From an uncultured Flavobacteriales bacterium (GTDB lineage Bacteria; Bacteroidota; Bacteroidia; Flavobacteriales_D; Parvicellaceae), in assembly GCA_905480225.1 (NCBI GenBank), contig CAJQPO010000074.1:1-34471 (forward strand): a DNA stretch of 34,471 nucleotides. The letters run 5' to 3'. A program made the translations under genes and the position numbers. Shown here one piece after another: positions 16,039-24,974 of the stretch (the first letter of the stretch is position 1; every line of letters starts with the position of its first letter). Under the pieces are notes generated by a model, which was not told the origin of the DNA, made no database searches, and worked only from the letters and a program-made list of their open reading frames with translations.

Positions 16039-16455
16039 TTATTTTTCTATAATCTCCCGAATATGAGGTTTAAAATAAAGCGTGCTTTTCAAAACCTTCC
16101 CATCTTCTCTGTATATGGGTTTACCATTTTCATCTAATTTACTCATATTGCTCCTTTGAATTTCCTCGAACACTTCTGAGATTTTATGTTGCAATCCATG
16201 TTTTAAGATCGTGCCACACAAGATGTAAAGTTGGTCACCCAGCGCATCTGCAATCTCAATTAAATCACCCTCTTTCGCTGCCTCCAAATATTCTTCATTT
16301 TCCTCACGCATAAGCCTGTACCTAAGCTCATAATCATTGCGGTCAATGTTTGCCACGGGGCTATCATTATTCTTAATTCCAAATGCATTATGAAAGTCTT
16401 CAACATGCGCAATTGTTTGGGCGAGACTTAAGCCCTTGATTTCCATTTCTTTCAT
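16039..16455 (-). CDS. MazG-like / PRA-PH-fold nucleotide pyrophosphohydrolase
   Basis: Starts at GTG 16473, ATG 16455 or ATG 16446 are possible; ATG 16455 (MKEMEIKGLSLAQ) gives 138 residues. The all-alpha NTP-pyrophosphohydrolase motif is visible: REENEEYLEAA (EExxE) followed by DLIEIADALGDQLYILCG (ExxD), the Mg2+-binding site. The N-terminal VEDFHNAFGI and the C-terminal YREDGKVLKSTLYFKP match the MazG-like family that hydrolyses dNTPs or modified nucleotides to monophosphates and PPi. It probably cleans the nucleotide pool in the cytoplasm. It is monocistronic and diverges from the Bat operon. Confidence 0.85.
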   Translation of the reverse strand: MKEMEIKGLSLAQTIAHVEDFHNAFGIKNNDSPVANIDRNDYELRYRLMREENEEYLEAAKEGDLIEIADALGDQLYILCGTILKHGLQHKISEVFEEIQRSNMSKLDENGKPIYREDGKVLKSTLYFKPHIREIIEK

Positions 16456-16540
16456 ACTTGTTTTTTTAAACACTCTAAATATATTTTGAACTCGATTTAT
16501 AACCCTAAAAAAGGGTTAACAATTTTTAACATGAATGAAA

Positions 16541-16548
16541 TACTTTTG
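16541..16548 (+). promoter_or_regulatory. Candidate -7 element for the moxR-bat operon
   Basis: TACTTTTG matches TAnnTTTG, 65 bp before the moxR ATG. No convincing -33 TTG is found at the right spacing. A small dyad, AACCC-(7)-GGGTT at 16501-16517, lies just upstream between the divergent genes and could be an operator. Confidence 0.35.
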
Positions 16549-16613
16549 AACAATTTTTATAGTGAATTTTAACGTTGATAATGTATAATTGCGGTTAAAT
16601 AAAGAAATTCAAA

Positions 16614-17669
16614 ATGGAAAACGAAGAACTTGAATCAGTGAACAGTATAAATCTAGCTAAAAAAGAAGATACTTCAGGCGCACCCGACATTCATGCTTTG
16701 AATCAAAAAATACAACAAGAAAGTGCCTTCATTGACTTATTAGTAATGGAGCTAAACAAAGTGATTATTGGCCAAGAACACATGATTAACAGTTTGTTAA
16801 TTGCTTTACTTTCAGACGGCCATATTTTGCTCGAAGGTGTGCCTGGCCTTGCTAAAACGCTTGCAATCAACACATTATCAACAGCGATAGACGTTGACTT
16901 TAGCCGGGTACAATTCACTCCAGACTTATTACCAGCAGATTTAATTGGTACGATGATTTACAATCAGAAGAAAGAAGAATTCTCTGTAAAAAAAGGTCCA
17001 ATATTCGCCAACTTTATTCTCGCAGATGAAATCAATAGAGCACCTGCAAAAGTTCAAAGTGCGCTACTTGAAGCCATGCAAGAACGACAAATTACATTGG
17101 CAGACACCACGCACGACTTGCCGAAACCATTTTTAGTGTTGGCAACGCAAAATCCCATTGAACAAGAAGGGACTTATCCATTGCCAGAAGCACAAGTAGA
17201 CCGTTTCATGTTAAAAGTTGTTTTAGATTATCCTAAAAAGGAGGAAGAAAAACGCATTATTCGACATAACATATCTAAAGAAGGTTTTCCAAAAACGAAA
17301 AAAGTAATTAGTGCGGATCAAATCATCAATGCCAGAGAAGTTGTCAGAGAAATTTATTTAGATGAAAAGATTGAGCAATATATTGTTGACATCGTTGACT
17401 GTACAAGGTCTCCACAAGATTATAATTTAACTAATCTATCGGCACTTATAGCATTTGGGTGTTCACCAAGAGCCAGCATAAGTCTTGCCATTGCTGCAAA
17501 ATCATTCGCATTTATTAAAAGAAGAGGCTATGTTATCCCTGAAGATGTTAGAGCTGTTTGTCATGACGTATTGCGACATAGAATTGGCCTTTCTTATGAA
17601 GCAGAAGCGGAAAACGTCAACGTAGAAACAATCATTAATTCCATACTTAATTCAATTGTTGTCCCCTAG
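16614..17669 (+). CDS. MoxR-family AAA+ ATPase
   Basis: At 351 residues this is a typical MoxR ATPase. Walker A reads GVPGLAKT (about 75-82), Walker B ILADEINRAPAKVQSALLEAMQ, sensor 1 LATQNPIEQEGTYPLPEAQ and the arginine-finger region VDRFMLK. The C-terminal lid contains GCSPRASISLAIAAKSFA. MoxR ATPases act as chaperones with VWA-domain partners, inserting metal or remodelling complexes. Here five of the seven downstream genes are membrane proteins of the Bat set, so the likely clients are the VWA proteins BatA and BatB and the DUF58 protein. It is the first gene of the operon; the DUF58 gene follows after 10 bp. Confidence 0.95.
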   Translation: MENEELESVNSINLAKKEDTSGAPDIHALNQKIQQESAFIDLLVMELNKVIIGQEHMINSLLIALLSDGHILLEGVPGLAKTLAINTLSTAIDVDFSRVQFTPDLLPADLIGTMIYNQKKEEFSVKKGPIFANFILADEINRAPAKVQSALLEAMQERQITLADTTHDLPKPFLVLATQNPIEQEGTYPLPEAQVDRFMLKVVLDYPKKEEEKRIIRHNISKEGFPKTKKVISADQIINAREVVREIYLDEKIEQYIVDIVDCTRSPQDYNLTNLSALIAFGCSPRASISLAIAAKSFAFIKRRGYVIPEDVRAVCHDVLRHRIGLSYEAEAENVNVETIINSILNSIVVP

Positions 17670-17679
17670 CCTTTAATGT

Positions 17680-18543
17680 ATGAACGCCAAGGAATTACTT
17701 AAAAAAGTTCGGATAATAGAATTAAAGACTAAAGGACTGTCTTCTCAGATATTTTCTGGGGAATACCATTCTGCGTTTAAAGGACGTGGTATGGCATTTA
17801 GCGAAGTGCGAGAATACATGCCTGGTGATGAAATAAGAACAATTGACTGGAATGTAACCGCGAGATTCAACCACCCCTATGTGAAAGTCTTTCACGAAGA
17901 GAGAGAAATGACCGTGATGTTATTGATTGACATTTCTGGATCAGCGAGTTATGGAACAAAAACAAAATTAAAGAGAGAACTGATTGCCGAAATTGCTGCG
18001 GTTATTTCTTTTTCTGCGATACAGAATAACGACAAAATTGGTGTGATTCTATTTGCAGAAAAACCGGAGCTCTATATCCCACCGAAAAAAGGAAAGAAGC
18101 ATATTCTTAGAATCATTAGAGAATTAATTGAATTCAAGCCAGAAACAAAAGGAACCAATATTCGAGGTGCTTTAGATTATTTCAATAATGTGATAAAAAA
18201 GCGAAGTATTGCATTTGTTATAAGTGATTTTCTGGACAACAGTTTTGAAGATCAACTGAAAATAACCGCGCGTAAACATGACTTAGTAGCCTTACAAATA
18301 ACGGATCATGGAGAATACGAACTTCCGAAAGTTGGATGGATACAAATAGAGGATTTGGAATCGAATCAGCTCAAATGGGTGAACACTAATTCTTCCGAAA
18401 ACAGAAAAAAATACCGGAAACAGGGCTTAGCTCACGATCATTATTTAAAGAACACATTTAGAAGATCTGGTGTCGATTTTGCAAAAGTAAAAACGGATCA
18501 ATCCTATGTGCAACCACTGATGAATTTGTTTAAAAACAGATGA
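17680..18543 (+). CDS. DUF58 protein with VWA-like fold
   Basis: The 287-residue protein carries the DUF58 core GDEIRTIDWNVTARFNHPYV followed by KVFHEERE. It then shows a VWA-like segment with a MIDAS-type motif (LLIDISGSASYGT) and later IAFVISDFLD. No membrane segment is visible, so it is probably cytoplasmic and MoxR-facing. DUF58 proteins are nearly always encoded next to MoxR, and their function is unknown. The N-terminal region (KKVRIIELKTKGLSSQIFSG) agrees with the family start, and the length is usual. The stop overlaps the next start (ATGA). Confidence 0.93.
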   Translation: MNAKELLKKVRIIELKTKGLSSQIFSGEYHSAFKGRGMAFSEVREYMPGDEIRTIDWNVTARFNHPYVKVFHEEREMTVMLLIDISGSASYGTKTKLKRELIAEIAAVISFSAIQNNDKIGVILFAEKPELYIPPKKGKKHILRIIRELIEFKPETKGTNIRGALDYFNNVIKKRSIAFVISDFLDNSFEDQLKITARKHDLVALQITDHGEYELPKVGWIQIEDLESNQLKWVNTNSSENRKKYRKQGLAHDHYLKNTFRRSGVDFAKVKTDQSYVQPLMNLFKNR

Positions 18544-19484
18544 AAGCGATTATTCCCATAGTACTTTTCCACCTCCTTTCAATGGTCACTTTTGGTCAGG
18601 CCATTTTCCATATACAAGCAAATAAAGATTCCGTTCAAATTGGCGAACCCATAGAAATCCGTATTGAATTATCGTATCCGGCATCAATTGGCGAGGTAAT
18701 CTGGCCAGACTTTAGAGAAGACAGCACTATTGGTTCTAATTATGAAATTTGGTCTGTTGGGGAAATTGAAAAAGAAAATGCAGTGAACGAAAATGACGCG
18801 AAACTTTTGATTTCGCAGAAGCTGACCATTGCTACTTTTCAAAACGGATACATTCCGTTTACCCCCATTAAAGCGATTTTAGATCAGGACACTGTTGAAT
18901 CCAACGCCTTTCTAATTACGGTAAGTTCTGTTGAAATTGACACTTCGAAAGCTTTCATCGACATTAAACCTGTTTTTGAAGATCCACTAACCGGGTGGGA
19001 AAGTTTTAGTATTTGGCTAAACAATAATTGGTGGTGGATTGCAATCATTGTTGCTACTATAACCATTGGATTATTTTTAATTTTCAAAAAGAAAAATAAA
19101 GTATCAGAACCCGAGCCCATTATTTCCTTATACGACAAATACACGCATGATTACCAGCAATTACTAAATAAAAGCCTTTGGCAAAAGAATAAAGTAAAAG
19201 CGCATTATCATGAATTAACGGGGTTAATCAGATCTTATTACTTCGATCGATTTACTATCTCCACGTTTGAAAAAACCACTAATGAAATTATTGCCATTAC
19301 ACGGACAATAGATATACCCGATGAGCTAAAAGAAAATTTAATTCAGGTATTTAGCCTGAGTGAATTTGTAAAATTTGCCAAGCAAATACCCTCTGTTTAT
19401 GAAATAGAAAAACACAATACCATAGCGGGAGAATTAATTGAAATTACGCGGATTAAAGAGGAATTAATACCAGAAGAATCATGA
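18540..19484 (+). CDS. BatD-like / DUF4381-like membrane protein of the Bat operon
   Basis: The 314-residue protein has a signal peptide ending near FGQ (MKAIIPIVLFHLLSMVTFGQ), and an Ig-like periplasmic region of about 130 residues that resembles the start of BatD (DSVQIGEPIEIRIELSYPAS). A single transmembrane helix follows (NWWWIAIIVATITIGLFLIF). A cytoplasmic helical region of about 120 residues has HELTGLIRSYYFDRF and FEKTTNEIIA, as in DUF4381-type proteins. The gene lies between DUF58 and batA, the place where such a protein is found in many Bacteroidota. It probably bridges the periplasmic and cytoplasmic parts of the Bat complex; that is inference. Overlaps on both sides are ATGA. Confidence 0.8.
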   Translation: MKAIIPIVLFHLLSMVTFGQAIFHIQANKDSVQIGEPIEIRIELSYPASIGEVIWPDFREDSTIGSNYEIWSVGEIEKENAVNENDAKLLISQKLTIATFQNGYIPFTPIKAILDQDTVESNAFLITVSSVEIDTSKAFIDIKPVFEDPLTGWESFSIWLNNNWWWIAIIVATITIGLFLIFKKKNKVSEPEPIISLYDKYTHDYQQLLNKSLWQKNKVKAHYHELTGLIRSYYFDRFTISTFEKTTNEIIAITRTIDIPDELKENLIQVFSLSEFVKFAKQIPSVYEIEKHNTIAGELIEITRIKEELIPEES

Positions 19485-20485
19485 AAATTGGACAATACAT
19501 GTTTCAAGACCCCTGGATTCTGGCTTTGCTAGCAATAATACCCATTTATTTATTTTACTACTTTTTGTTTTTAACCAAGAGAAAGGGTAAAATCAAATCT
19601 TCTACATTTCATGCAACACCAAAGTCCATGTCCTTTTGGCTGCATCTGCCCTTGTTTTTTTCAATGGCTGGATTGAGTCTGCTTATTTTGGGGCTTGCCC
19701 GACCTCAAATGGATGTTGAATCCGAAAATTATATTGAAGAATTTGCTGAAGGCATTGACATTGTTATCGCATTCGATGCTTCCTCCTCTATGCTCGCAAC
19801 CGATTTTAAACCCAATAGATTAGAAGCAAGTAAAGCCGTGGCACAAGAATTTGTAGCAAGCCGAAAGAACGATCGAATTGGACTTGTCGTTTACGAAGGT
19901 GAGAGTTTTACGCAATGTCCTTTAACCACGGATCAGGACGTATTGTTAAAGCTATTTGAGGAAGTAGAAACTGGCATGATTGAAGGCGGTACTGCGATTG
20001 GAATGGGGTTAGCTACTGCTGTTAATCGTTTAAGAGAAAGTGATGCCACCAGTAAGGTCATTATTCTATTAACCGATGGCGTTAACACACACGGGAAAAT
20101 TCACCCGGTTTCGGCAGCAGAAATTGCATTAGAGTTTGGCATAAGAGTATATACGATTGGCGTTGGAACTAACGGCAAAGCGAGATCTCCGGTAGCCATC
20201 GACCATATGGGGAATTATGTATATGATTATAGAGAAGTAGAAATTGATGAGGAAATTTTAAAGAAGATTGCAAAGACAACAAAGGGGAAATATTTCAGAG
20301 CCACTGACAATCGTTCATTGCAAGATGTGTATAAAGAAATTGATCAATTAGAAAAAGATAAAATTAAAACCATTGAATACCAGGTTGATATACCTGAGGA
20401 ATTTTTCAGCTTTGTATTAGCCGCATTGTTTTGCCTGCTATTGAGTGCTGTATTGAGTAAAGTAATCTTAAGAACAACTCCATGA
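19481..20485 (+). CDS. batA: BatA, VWA-domain membrane protein
   Basis: The 334-residue protein has two N-terminal membrane helices (about 13-31 and 57-78), a VWA domain (about 88-300) and one C-terminal helix (FFSFVLAALFCLLLSAVL). The MIDAS residues are visible as DASSSM, a Thr in the QCPLTTDQDVL loop, and LLTDGVN. In Bacteroides fragilis the bat genes were linked to aerotolerance; the molecular role of BatA is not settled. It should sit in the inner membrane with the VWA domain available to partners. ATGA overlaps join it to both neighbours. Confidence 0.92.
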   Translation: MKIGQYMFQDPWILALLAIIPIYLFYYFLFLTKRKGKIKSSTFHATPKSMSFWLHLPLFFSMAGLSLLILGLARPQMDVESENYIEEFAEGIDIVIAFDASSSMLATDFKPNRLEASKAVAQEFVASRKNDRIGLVVYEGESFTQCPLTTDQDVLLKLFEEVETGMIEGGTAIGMGLATAVNRLRESDATSKVIILLTDGVNTHGKIHPVSAAEIALEFGIRVYTIGVGTNGKARSPVAIDHMGNYVYDYREVEIDEEILKKIAKTTKGKYFRATDNRSLQDVYKEIDQLEKDKIKTIEYQVDIPEEFFSFVLAALFCLLLSAVLSKVILRTTP

Positions 20486-21633
20486 GTAAACCAAGCAAAA
20501 CATATAGTATATCCTTACTGGTTTTACTCGTCACGATGACTGAACTACTTTTTTGGGCGGCAACTTTAGTTTCCTATTATGTCTTGTCTGCTGATGAAGA
20601 ATTTCGATTGGAGAATGAAGGTGCTGTTGCGCTATTCGCCTTTATTCCATTAATTATTGGCGTTTTCATTTATTACGCTATACGAGGCAATACCAGCTTA
20701 AATAGACTCTCGGAAACACCTCTAAGAAGCAGTTTGACCAAAGGGGCGTCCAATTGGCGACTCTTGTTAAAATATCTACTGTTTCGTTGTGCAATTGGCC
20801 TCATCATTATTTCCTTATGTAACCCGCAATACGGAAAAAAACAAGTAGAAGGAAAGGCGAAAGGAATTGAAATCATGATTGCTTTAGATGTATCCAATTC
20901 AATGCTTGCCCGAGATTTATCAGAAAAAAGAAGCCGTTTAAATATTGCCAAATTAGCCATTGAAAGATTAATCTCTAAATTACATGGTGATAAAATCGGA
21001 ATTGTAGTTTTTGCTGGATCAGCTTATACGCAGTTACCAATCACATCGGATTACAACGCTGCCAAGTTATTCCTTTCAGGAGTTAGTACTGGAATGATGT
21101 CAAGCCAAGGAACAGCTGTAGGTGCAGCTATTGACGAATGCCTTAATGCATTTGACCTTAAAAGTACTACCAATAAAGCCATTCTAATTATCTCTGATGG
21201 TGAAAATCATGAAGAAGGCGCTATTGATATTGCGAAATATGCGGTAGAAGAAGGTATTGTTCTGCACACTATAGGTATGGGCACAGCACAAGGAACGCCC
21301 ATAGAATTGTACCGAGGAAACAAAAAAACAGGCGTAAAGAAAGATAAGAAAGGAAATACGGTAATCACAAAGCTCAACGAATCTTTCCTGCAAGAGTTGA
21401 GTCAAATAGGTGGAGGAACGTATACTCGAGCTAAAAAATCCAATGTAGGATTAGCTTCATTGGTTGACCAGCTTAAAGAAATGGATAAAACCGTTTTAAG
21501 TAAAGAACAATTTCTTGAACATGAAGATCATTTTCAAACTTATCTCGCATTAGGTTTCCTATTCGCCCTGTTATATTTATTGATCCCTATTAACTCAAAT
21601 AGAAATGTTGAATTAAATTTGTTTTCAGAATGA
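20482..21633 (+). CDS. batB: BatB, VWA-domain membrane protein
   Basis: The 383-residue paralogue of BatA has three predicted membrane helices at the N-terminal side (including LLVLLVTMTELLFWAATLVS and VALFAFIPLIIGVFIYYAI), the VWA domain (about 125-335), and a C-terminal helix (YLALGFLFALLYLLIP). Its MIDAS reads DVSNSM, with Thr in QLPITSDYNA and the aspartate in LIISDGENHEEG. The extra N-terminal helix makes it about 50 residues longer than BatA. The VWA domain probably engages the MoxR partner or BatC-E. ATGA overlaps join it to batA and batC. Confidence 0.92.
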   Translation: MSKPSKTYSISLLVLLVTMTELLFWAATLVSYYVLSADEEFRLENEGAVALFAFIPLIIGVFIYYAIRGNTSLNRLSETPLRSSLTKGASNWRLLLKYLLFRCAIGLIIISLCNPQYGKKQVEGKAKGIEIMIALDVSNSMLARDLSEKRSRLNIAKLAIERLISKLHGDKIGIVVFAGSAYTQLPITSDYNAAKLFLSGVSTGMMSSQGTAVGAAIDECLNAFDLKSTTNKAILIISDGENHEEGAIDIAKYAVEEGIVLHTIGMGTAQGTPIELYRGNKKTGVKKDKKGNTVITKLNESFLQELSQIGGGTYTRAKKSNVGLASLVDQLKEMDKTVLSKEQFLEHEDHFQTYLALGFLFALLYLLIPINSNRNVELNLFSE

Positions 21634-22490
21634 AAGTTTATGCAGTGATAGGAATGGTTATTTTGGCCAACTGTCTACACGGACAAAGTAAAACCCAAAA
21701 AATAACCTTACAACAAGGAAATGATGCCTACTCAAAAGGAGAGTATTCCAATGCGACTGAAAAATATACTGCGGCTAAAGAGAACCAGGCATATTTTAAG
21801 GCCGATTTTAATTCGGGCAATTCACTTTATAAACAAGAGCGTTTTGAAGAAGCGACTAATCAATATCAGACTTTAGTGAACACCGCCGAGTCCAATAGTG
21901 ACCGAGCAAAAGCTTATCATAATTTAGGCAATAGTTTCATGTCGCAAAAAAAATACGAAAATGCTGCATTTGCTTATAAAAAAGCATTGAAAAATAATCC
22001 TACAGATAGCGATACGAGATACAATTTATCTTATGCACTGGAAATGTTAAAGCAACAAGAACAACAGAATCAGGATCAGGATAAAGACGATCAGCAAGAT
22101 AAAGATCAGCAGAACAAAGAGCAGCAGAATAAAGATCAACAAAACAAAGATCAACAGAACAAAGATCAACAGAACAAAGATCAACAGAACAAGGATCAAC
22201 AGAACAAGGATCAACAGAACAAAGATCAACAGAACAAGGATCCACAGAACAAAGAACAGCAGAACAAGGATCAACAGAACAAAGAACAGCAGAACAAGGA
22301 GCAACAGAACGAAGAGCAGCAGAACAAGGAGCAACAGAACGAAGAGCACAATGAAAGTCAAATTTCAAGACAACAGGCAATCAAAGATTTAGAAGCAATT
22401 AATAACGATGAAAAAAAGACATTGTTGAAGCTTCAAAAGAAGAAAGCCAAACCCACTAAAAACAACAAAAGCTCAGATAAAGATTGGTGA
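21630..22490 (+). CDS. batC: BatC, exported TPR protein with a QQNKD/E repeat tail
   Basis: The 286-residue protein has a signal peptide (to about HGQ), then three TPR units: ITLQQGNDAYSKGEYSNATE, DFNSGNSLYKQERFEEATNQ and AYHNLGNSFMSQKKYENAAF. Residues about 155-239 are 17 copies of a pentapeptide QQNKD/E, almost surely disordered and hydrophilic. The end is basic and Lys-rich (LLKLQKKKAKPTKN). BatC proteins carry TPRs and a Q/K/E-rich tail; an expanded regular repeat like this is less common. TPRs suggest protein contacts in the periplasm with BatA/B or BatD. The stop overlaps the batD start (TGATG). Confidence 0.9.
   Translation: MKVYAVIGMVILANCLHGQSKTQKITLQQGNDAYSKGEYSNATEKYTAAKENQAYFKADFNSGNSLYKQERFEEATNQYQTLVNTAESNSDRAKAYHNLGNSFMSQKKYENAAFAYKKALKNNPTDSDTRYNLSYALEMLKQQEQQNQDQDKDDQQDKDQQNKEQQNKDQQNKDQQNKDQQNKDQQNKDQQNKDQQNKDQQNKDPQNKEQQNKDQQNKEQQNKEQQNEEQQNKEQQNEEHNESQISRQQAIKDLEAINNDEKKTLLKLQKKKAKPTKNNKSSDKDW
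22092..22346 (+). repeat. 15-bp tandem repeat (17 units) inside batC
   Basis: Seventeen in-frame units of 15 bp with consensus CAACAGAACAAAGAT code for QQNKD. The middle eight units are nearly identical, while the flanking ones vary mainly at CAA/CAG, AAA/AAG and GAT/GAG-GAA. One unit reads PQNKE (22242-22256). The unit length keeps the frame whatever the copy number, so slippage would only lengthen or shorten the tail. Confidence 0.97.
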
Positions 22491-24235
22491 TGAAATGGCT
22501 ACATATTATTGTTTTTGTTGTATTAAACACTTGTTTATTTGGGCAAAACTTAACTGTAAAAGTTAGCGCTACTACACAGAATCCGAGCTTAAACGAATCG
22601 TTTAAACTCGAATACAAATTGGTGCTAGACGGATCTGGTTCTGTCCAGATTAATGGTCGCATTGGCGTTAAGAAGCCCGACTTTTCTAAATTTAAATTAG
22701 TATCGGAAAAAGCAGGTAGATCTGGCTTTAATTTTGGCGGGTTTGATATGGAAATGGCCCTACATCAATATACCGTTGTTCTTCAACCTAAAAAAGAAGG
22801 GAAATACATCATTGACCCCGTTTCATTTCAGATTGGTGGAACGGAATACAAATCTCAACCGGTTACTATTCACGTCGGTGCTGCTCCCAAAGGACAAGTC
22901 TCTGCACCGGCAACTAATCCAAATCTATTCGGTAAAATCCAAGTTAGCAGATCCTCCATTTTTAAAGGAGAGCATATCATTACTACAGCAAAAATTTACT
23001 CGCGCTACAACAGACTGAGTTTGAATGAATCGGACTTTCCTATGGCTGATGGTTTTTGGAACGAGGAAATTAAAAGTGGGAAAGAGGGTTGGCCTGTTAA
23101 AACTGAGAATGTTGGTGGGGTAATGTACAATGTGTATACTGTAAAAAAAGATCTTTTATACCCTCAGAAAACCGGAGAATTGAAAATCCCTCCCTTCTCA
23201 GCAACCTTGGTTGCCGACCGCTCTTTTTTCAACAATGGCACTCAAATTAAAATAAAAAGTAATTCACCAACGATAAAAATCAAGTCAATTCCAAATGAAC
23301 CGGCCAACTTCTCTGGTATGGTAGGTACGTTTTCTATGGATGCAGAGATCTCTAAAACGGAATTATCGCAAGATGAAGGTGTTGATATTCGTGTTAAAAT
23401 TAAAGGGAAAGGAAATTTGCAGCAGATGGGTGATTTACCCTTAACATTTCCACTCGATTTTGACACCTATGACCCTCAAAAAGAAGAAAAAATAGTTTCA
23501 TCAACATCAGGACTATCAGGATATAAAACCTTTAATTTTTTAGGTATACCTAGAACTGGCGGCGAATTTAATATCGGACCAATCGAATTGGTTTACTTCA
23601 ATACAAAAAGTAAGCAATTTGAAACGCTAACAAGTGATGTTTGGAAAATTAAAGTCAACAAATCTGTAGATAACAATGCCGTTGGTTCTAATACGGTCGA
23701 CCAACAAAAGGTTACCGTTCTTTCTGACGGAATTCGGCACATCAGAGAATCTTCCGTACTCTTTAGTAAAGATCAGCTCATCTATCGTTCCTGGTATTTT
23801 TGGTTACTGTACCTCGGTCCTTTACTGCTTGTTCTTATTTTCTCATCCGTAAATAAATACTTGAAAAAGAGACCCAACAACGAACGCATTACTCGCCAGA
23901 AAAAAGCGGCTAAAATAGCTCTTTCCGTACTTGAAGAGGCAAAATCAAACTTACACAATAACCGGATGAATGACTTTCACGAATCCATGCTCTCTGGTTT
24001 ATTTAGCTATTTGAAAAACAAAATTCAAATGGAATTAATTTCGATGAACAAAGAGACCATCCAAACGTCATTGGCTTCAAAAGGAGCGCAAGAGGAAACA
24101 ATTTTAGTTTTCATTTCAATCATCGAAAAGTGCGAAATATCACAGTACGCCCCTACTTCAGAACTGGGAAGCGAAGAGCTGTACAACAGTGGAATTGATA
24201 CAATTAAAAAACTTGAACATGAACTGGTTAATTAG
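22490..24235 (+). CDS. batD: BatD, oxygen-tolerance family membrane protein
   Basis: A TTG at 22484 is in frame, but ATG 22490 (MKWLHIIVFVVLNTCLFGQ) fits a signal peptide and the TGATG junction with batC; this gives 581 residues. The periplasmic part (about 20-425) is a chain of Ig-like beta domains that begins LTVKVSATTQNPSLNESFKL and includes KIQVSRSSIFKGEHIITTAK. One transmembrane helix follows (WYFWLLYLGPLLLVLIFSSV). A cytoplasmic helical tail of about 140 residues ends the protein. BatD is the large scaffold of the Bat set; its mechanism is unknown. It overlaps batE by 17 bp. Confidence 0.92.
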   Translation: MKWLHIIVFVVLNTCLFGQNLTVKVSATTQNPSLNESFKLEYKLVLDGSGSVQINGRIGVKKPDFSKFKLVSEKAGRSGFNFGGFDMEMALHQYTVVLQPKKEGKYIIDPVSFQIGGTEYKSQPVTIHVGAAPKGQVSAPATNPNLFGKIQVSRSSIFKGEHIITTAKIYSRYNRLSLNESDFPMADGFWNEEIKSGKEGWPVKTENVGGVMYNVYTVKKDLLYPQKTGELKIPPFSATLVADRSFFNNGTQIKIKSNSPTIKIKSIPNEPANFSGMVGTFSMDAEISKTELSQDEGVDIRVKIKGKGNLQQMGDLPLTFPLDFDTYDPQKEEKIVSSTSGLSGYKTFNFLGIPRTGGEFNIGPIELVYFNTKSKQFETLTSDVWKIKVNKSVDNNAVGSNTVDQQKVTVLSDGIRHIRESSVLFSKDQLIYRSWYFWLLYLGPLLLVLIFSSVNKYLKKRPNNERITRQKKAAKIALSVLEEAKSNLHNNRMNDFHESMLSGLFSYLKNKIQMELISMNKETIQTSLASKGAQEETILVFISIIEKCEISQYAPTSELGSEELYNSGIDTIKKLEHELVN

Positions 24236-24974
24236 TCTTTTGATATTGATTTTTTGTTCCTTCAACGGCATTGCTTCGTATCAAAACCAAGCACATTTCA
24301 TTTCTGCTAATCAGCTATATAATGCCGGAGACTATGACACTTCGTTACTGCAATACGAGAATTTAATTGAGAAAGGTATTTTCTCCTTTGAGCTTTATTT
24401 CAATGCAGGTAATGCAGCATATCAAGTAAAGAAAATTGGCAAATCGATTTTGTATTTTGAAAAAGCAAAAAAATTAGATCCTTCGAATGGTGACGTAATT
24501 CACAACCTAACGCTCCTTAACAAATTAATTTTAGATAAAAATACAGCGGTGAATAAAAGTAAAGCCTACGACAGGATAATGAGTGCACTCAGTAGGTCTC
24601 CTAATTACTGGAGTTGGTCAGCGATTTTCTTAAGTGTTATTTCTATGGTCTGCTTTGTTTTATATCAATTAAGTCGCAGTAAAAGACATCAGAAAATAGG
24701 TTTTATGTTGGGGTCCTTTTCGCTCGTATTAAGTGTATTCGTTTTGGTTCTTGCTGTTGTACAATACAACTATTTTAGCACCATCAATAGTGGTGTCATC
24801 ATAAAGCCGTCTGTCACTTTAAAAATTGCACCTAATAGCGACGAATCCAGCGCTTTCATTCTTCATGAAGGTTCTAAAGTTGAGCTAAAATCAAGCAATG
24901 AAGATTGGTACGAGGTAATTTATTCTGATGGTAAAATAGGATGGTTAAATAAGGATGATATCAGGGAAATTTAA
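24219..24974 (+). CDS. batE: BatE, TPR and SH3-like membrane protein
   Basis: Starting at ATG 24219 (MNWLISLLILIFCSFNGIAS) gives a signal peptide and 251 residues; the longer in-frame start at 24189 lies inside batD. Two TPRs follow (AHFISANQLYNAGDYDTSLL and ELYFNAGNAAYQVKKIGK). Then there are two membrane helices (WSWSAIFLSVISMVCFVLYQ and FMLGSFSLVLSVFVLVLAV) and a C-terminal SH3-like domain (SVTLKIAPNSDESSAFILHE, EDWYEVIYSDGKIGWL). This TPR-TM-SH3 layout matches BatE. It is last in the operon. Its stop overlaps that of the convergent DUF2490 gene by 4 bp. Confidence 0.9.
   Translation: MNWLISLLILIFCSFNGIASYQNQAHFISANQLYNAGDYDTSLLQYENLIEKGIFSFELYFNAGNAAYQVKKIGKSILYFEKAKKLDPSNGDVIHNLTLLNKLILDKNTAVNKSKAYDRIMSALSRSPNYWSWSAIFLSVISMVCFVLYQLSRSKRHQKIGFMLGSFSLVLSVFVLVLAVVQYNYFSTINSGVIIKPSVTLKIAPNSDESSAFILHEGSKVELKSSNEDWYEVIYSDGKIGWLNKDDIREI

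Noticed and set aside
22000..22380. Two long open frames antisense to batC, one highly hydrophobic and one Cys/Ser/Asp/Val-rich
   Set aside because: They are shadows of the 15-bp repeat: a stop-free repeat reads open in several frames and gives repetitive, low-complexity proteins with no start context.
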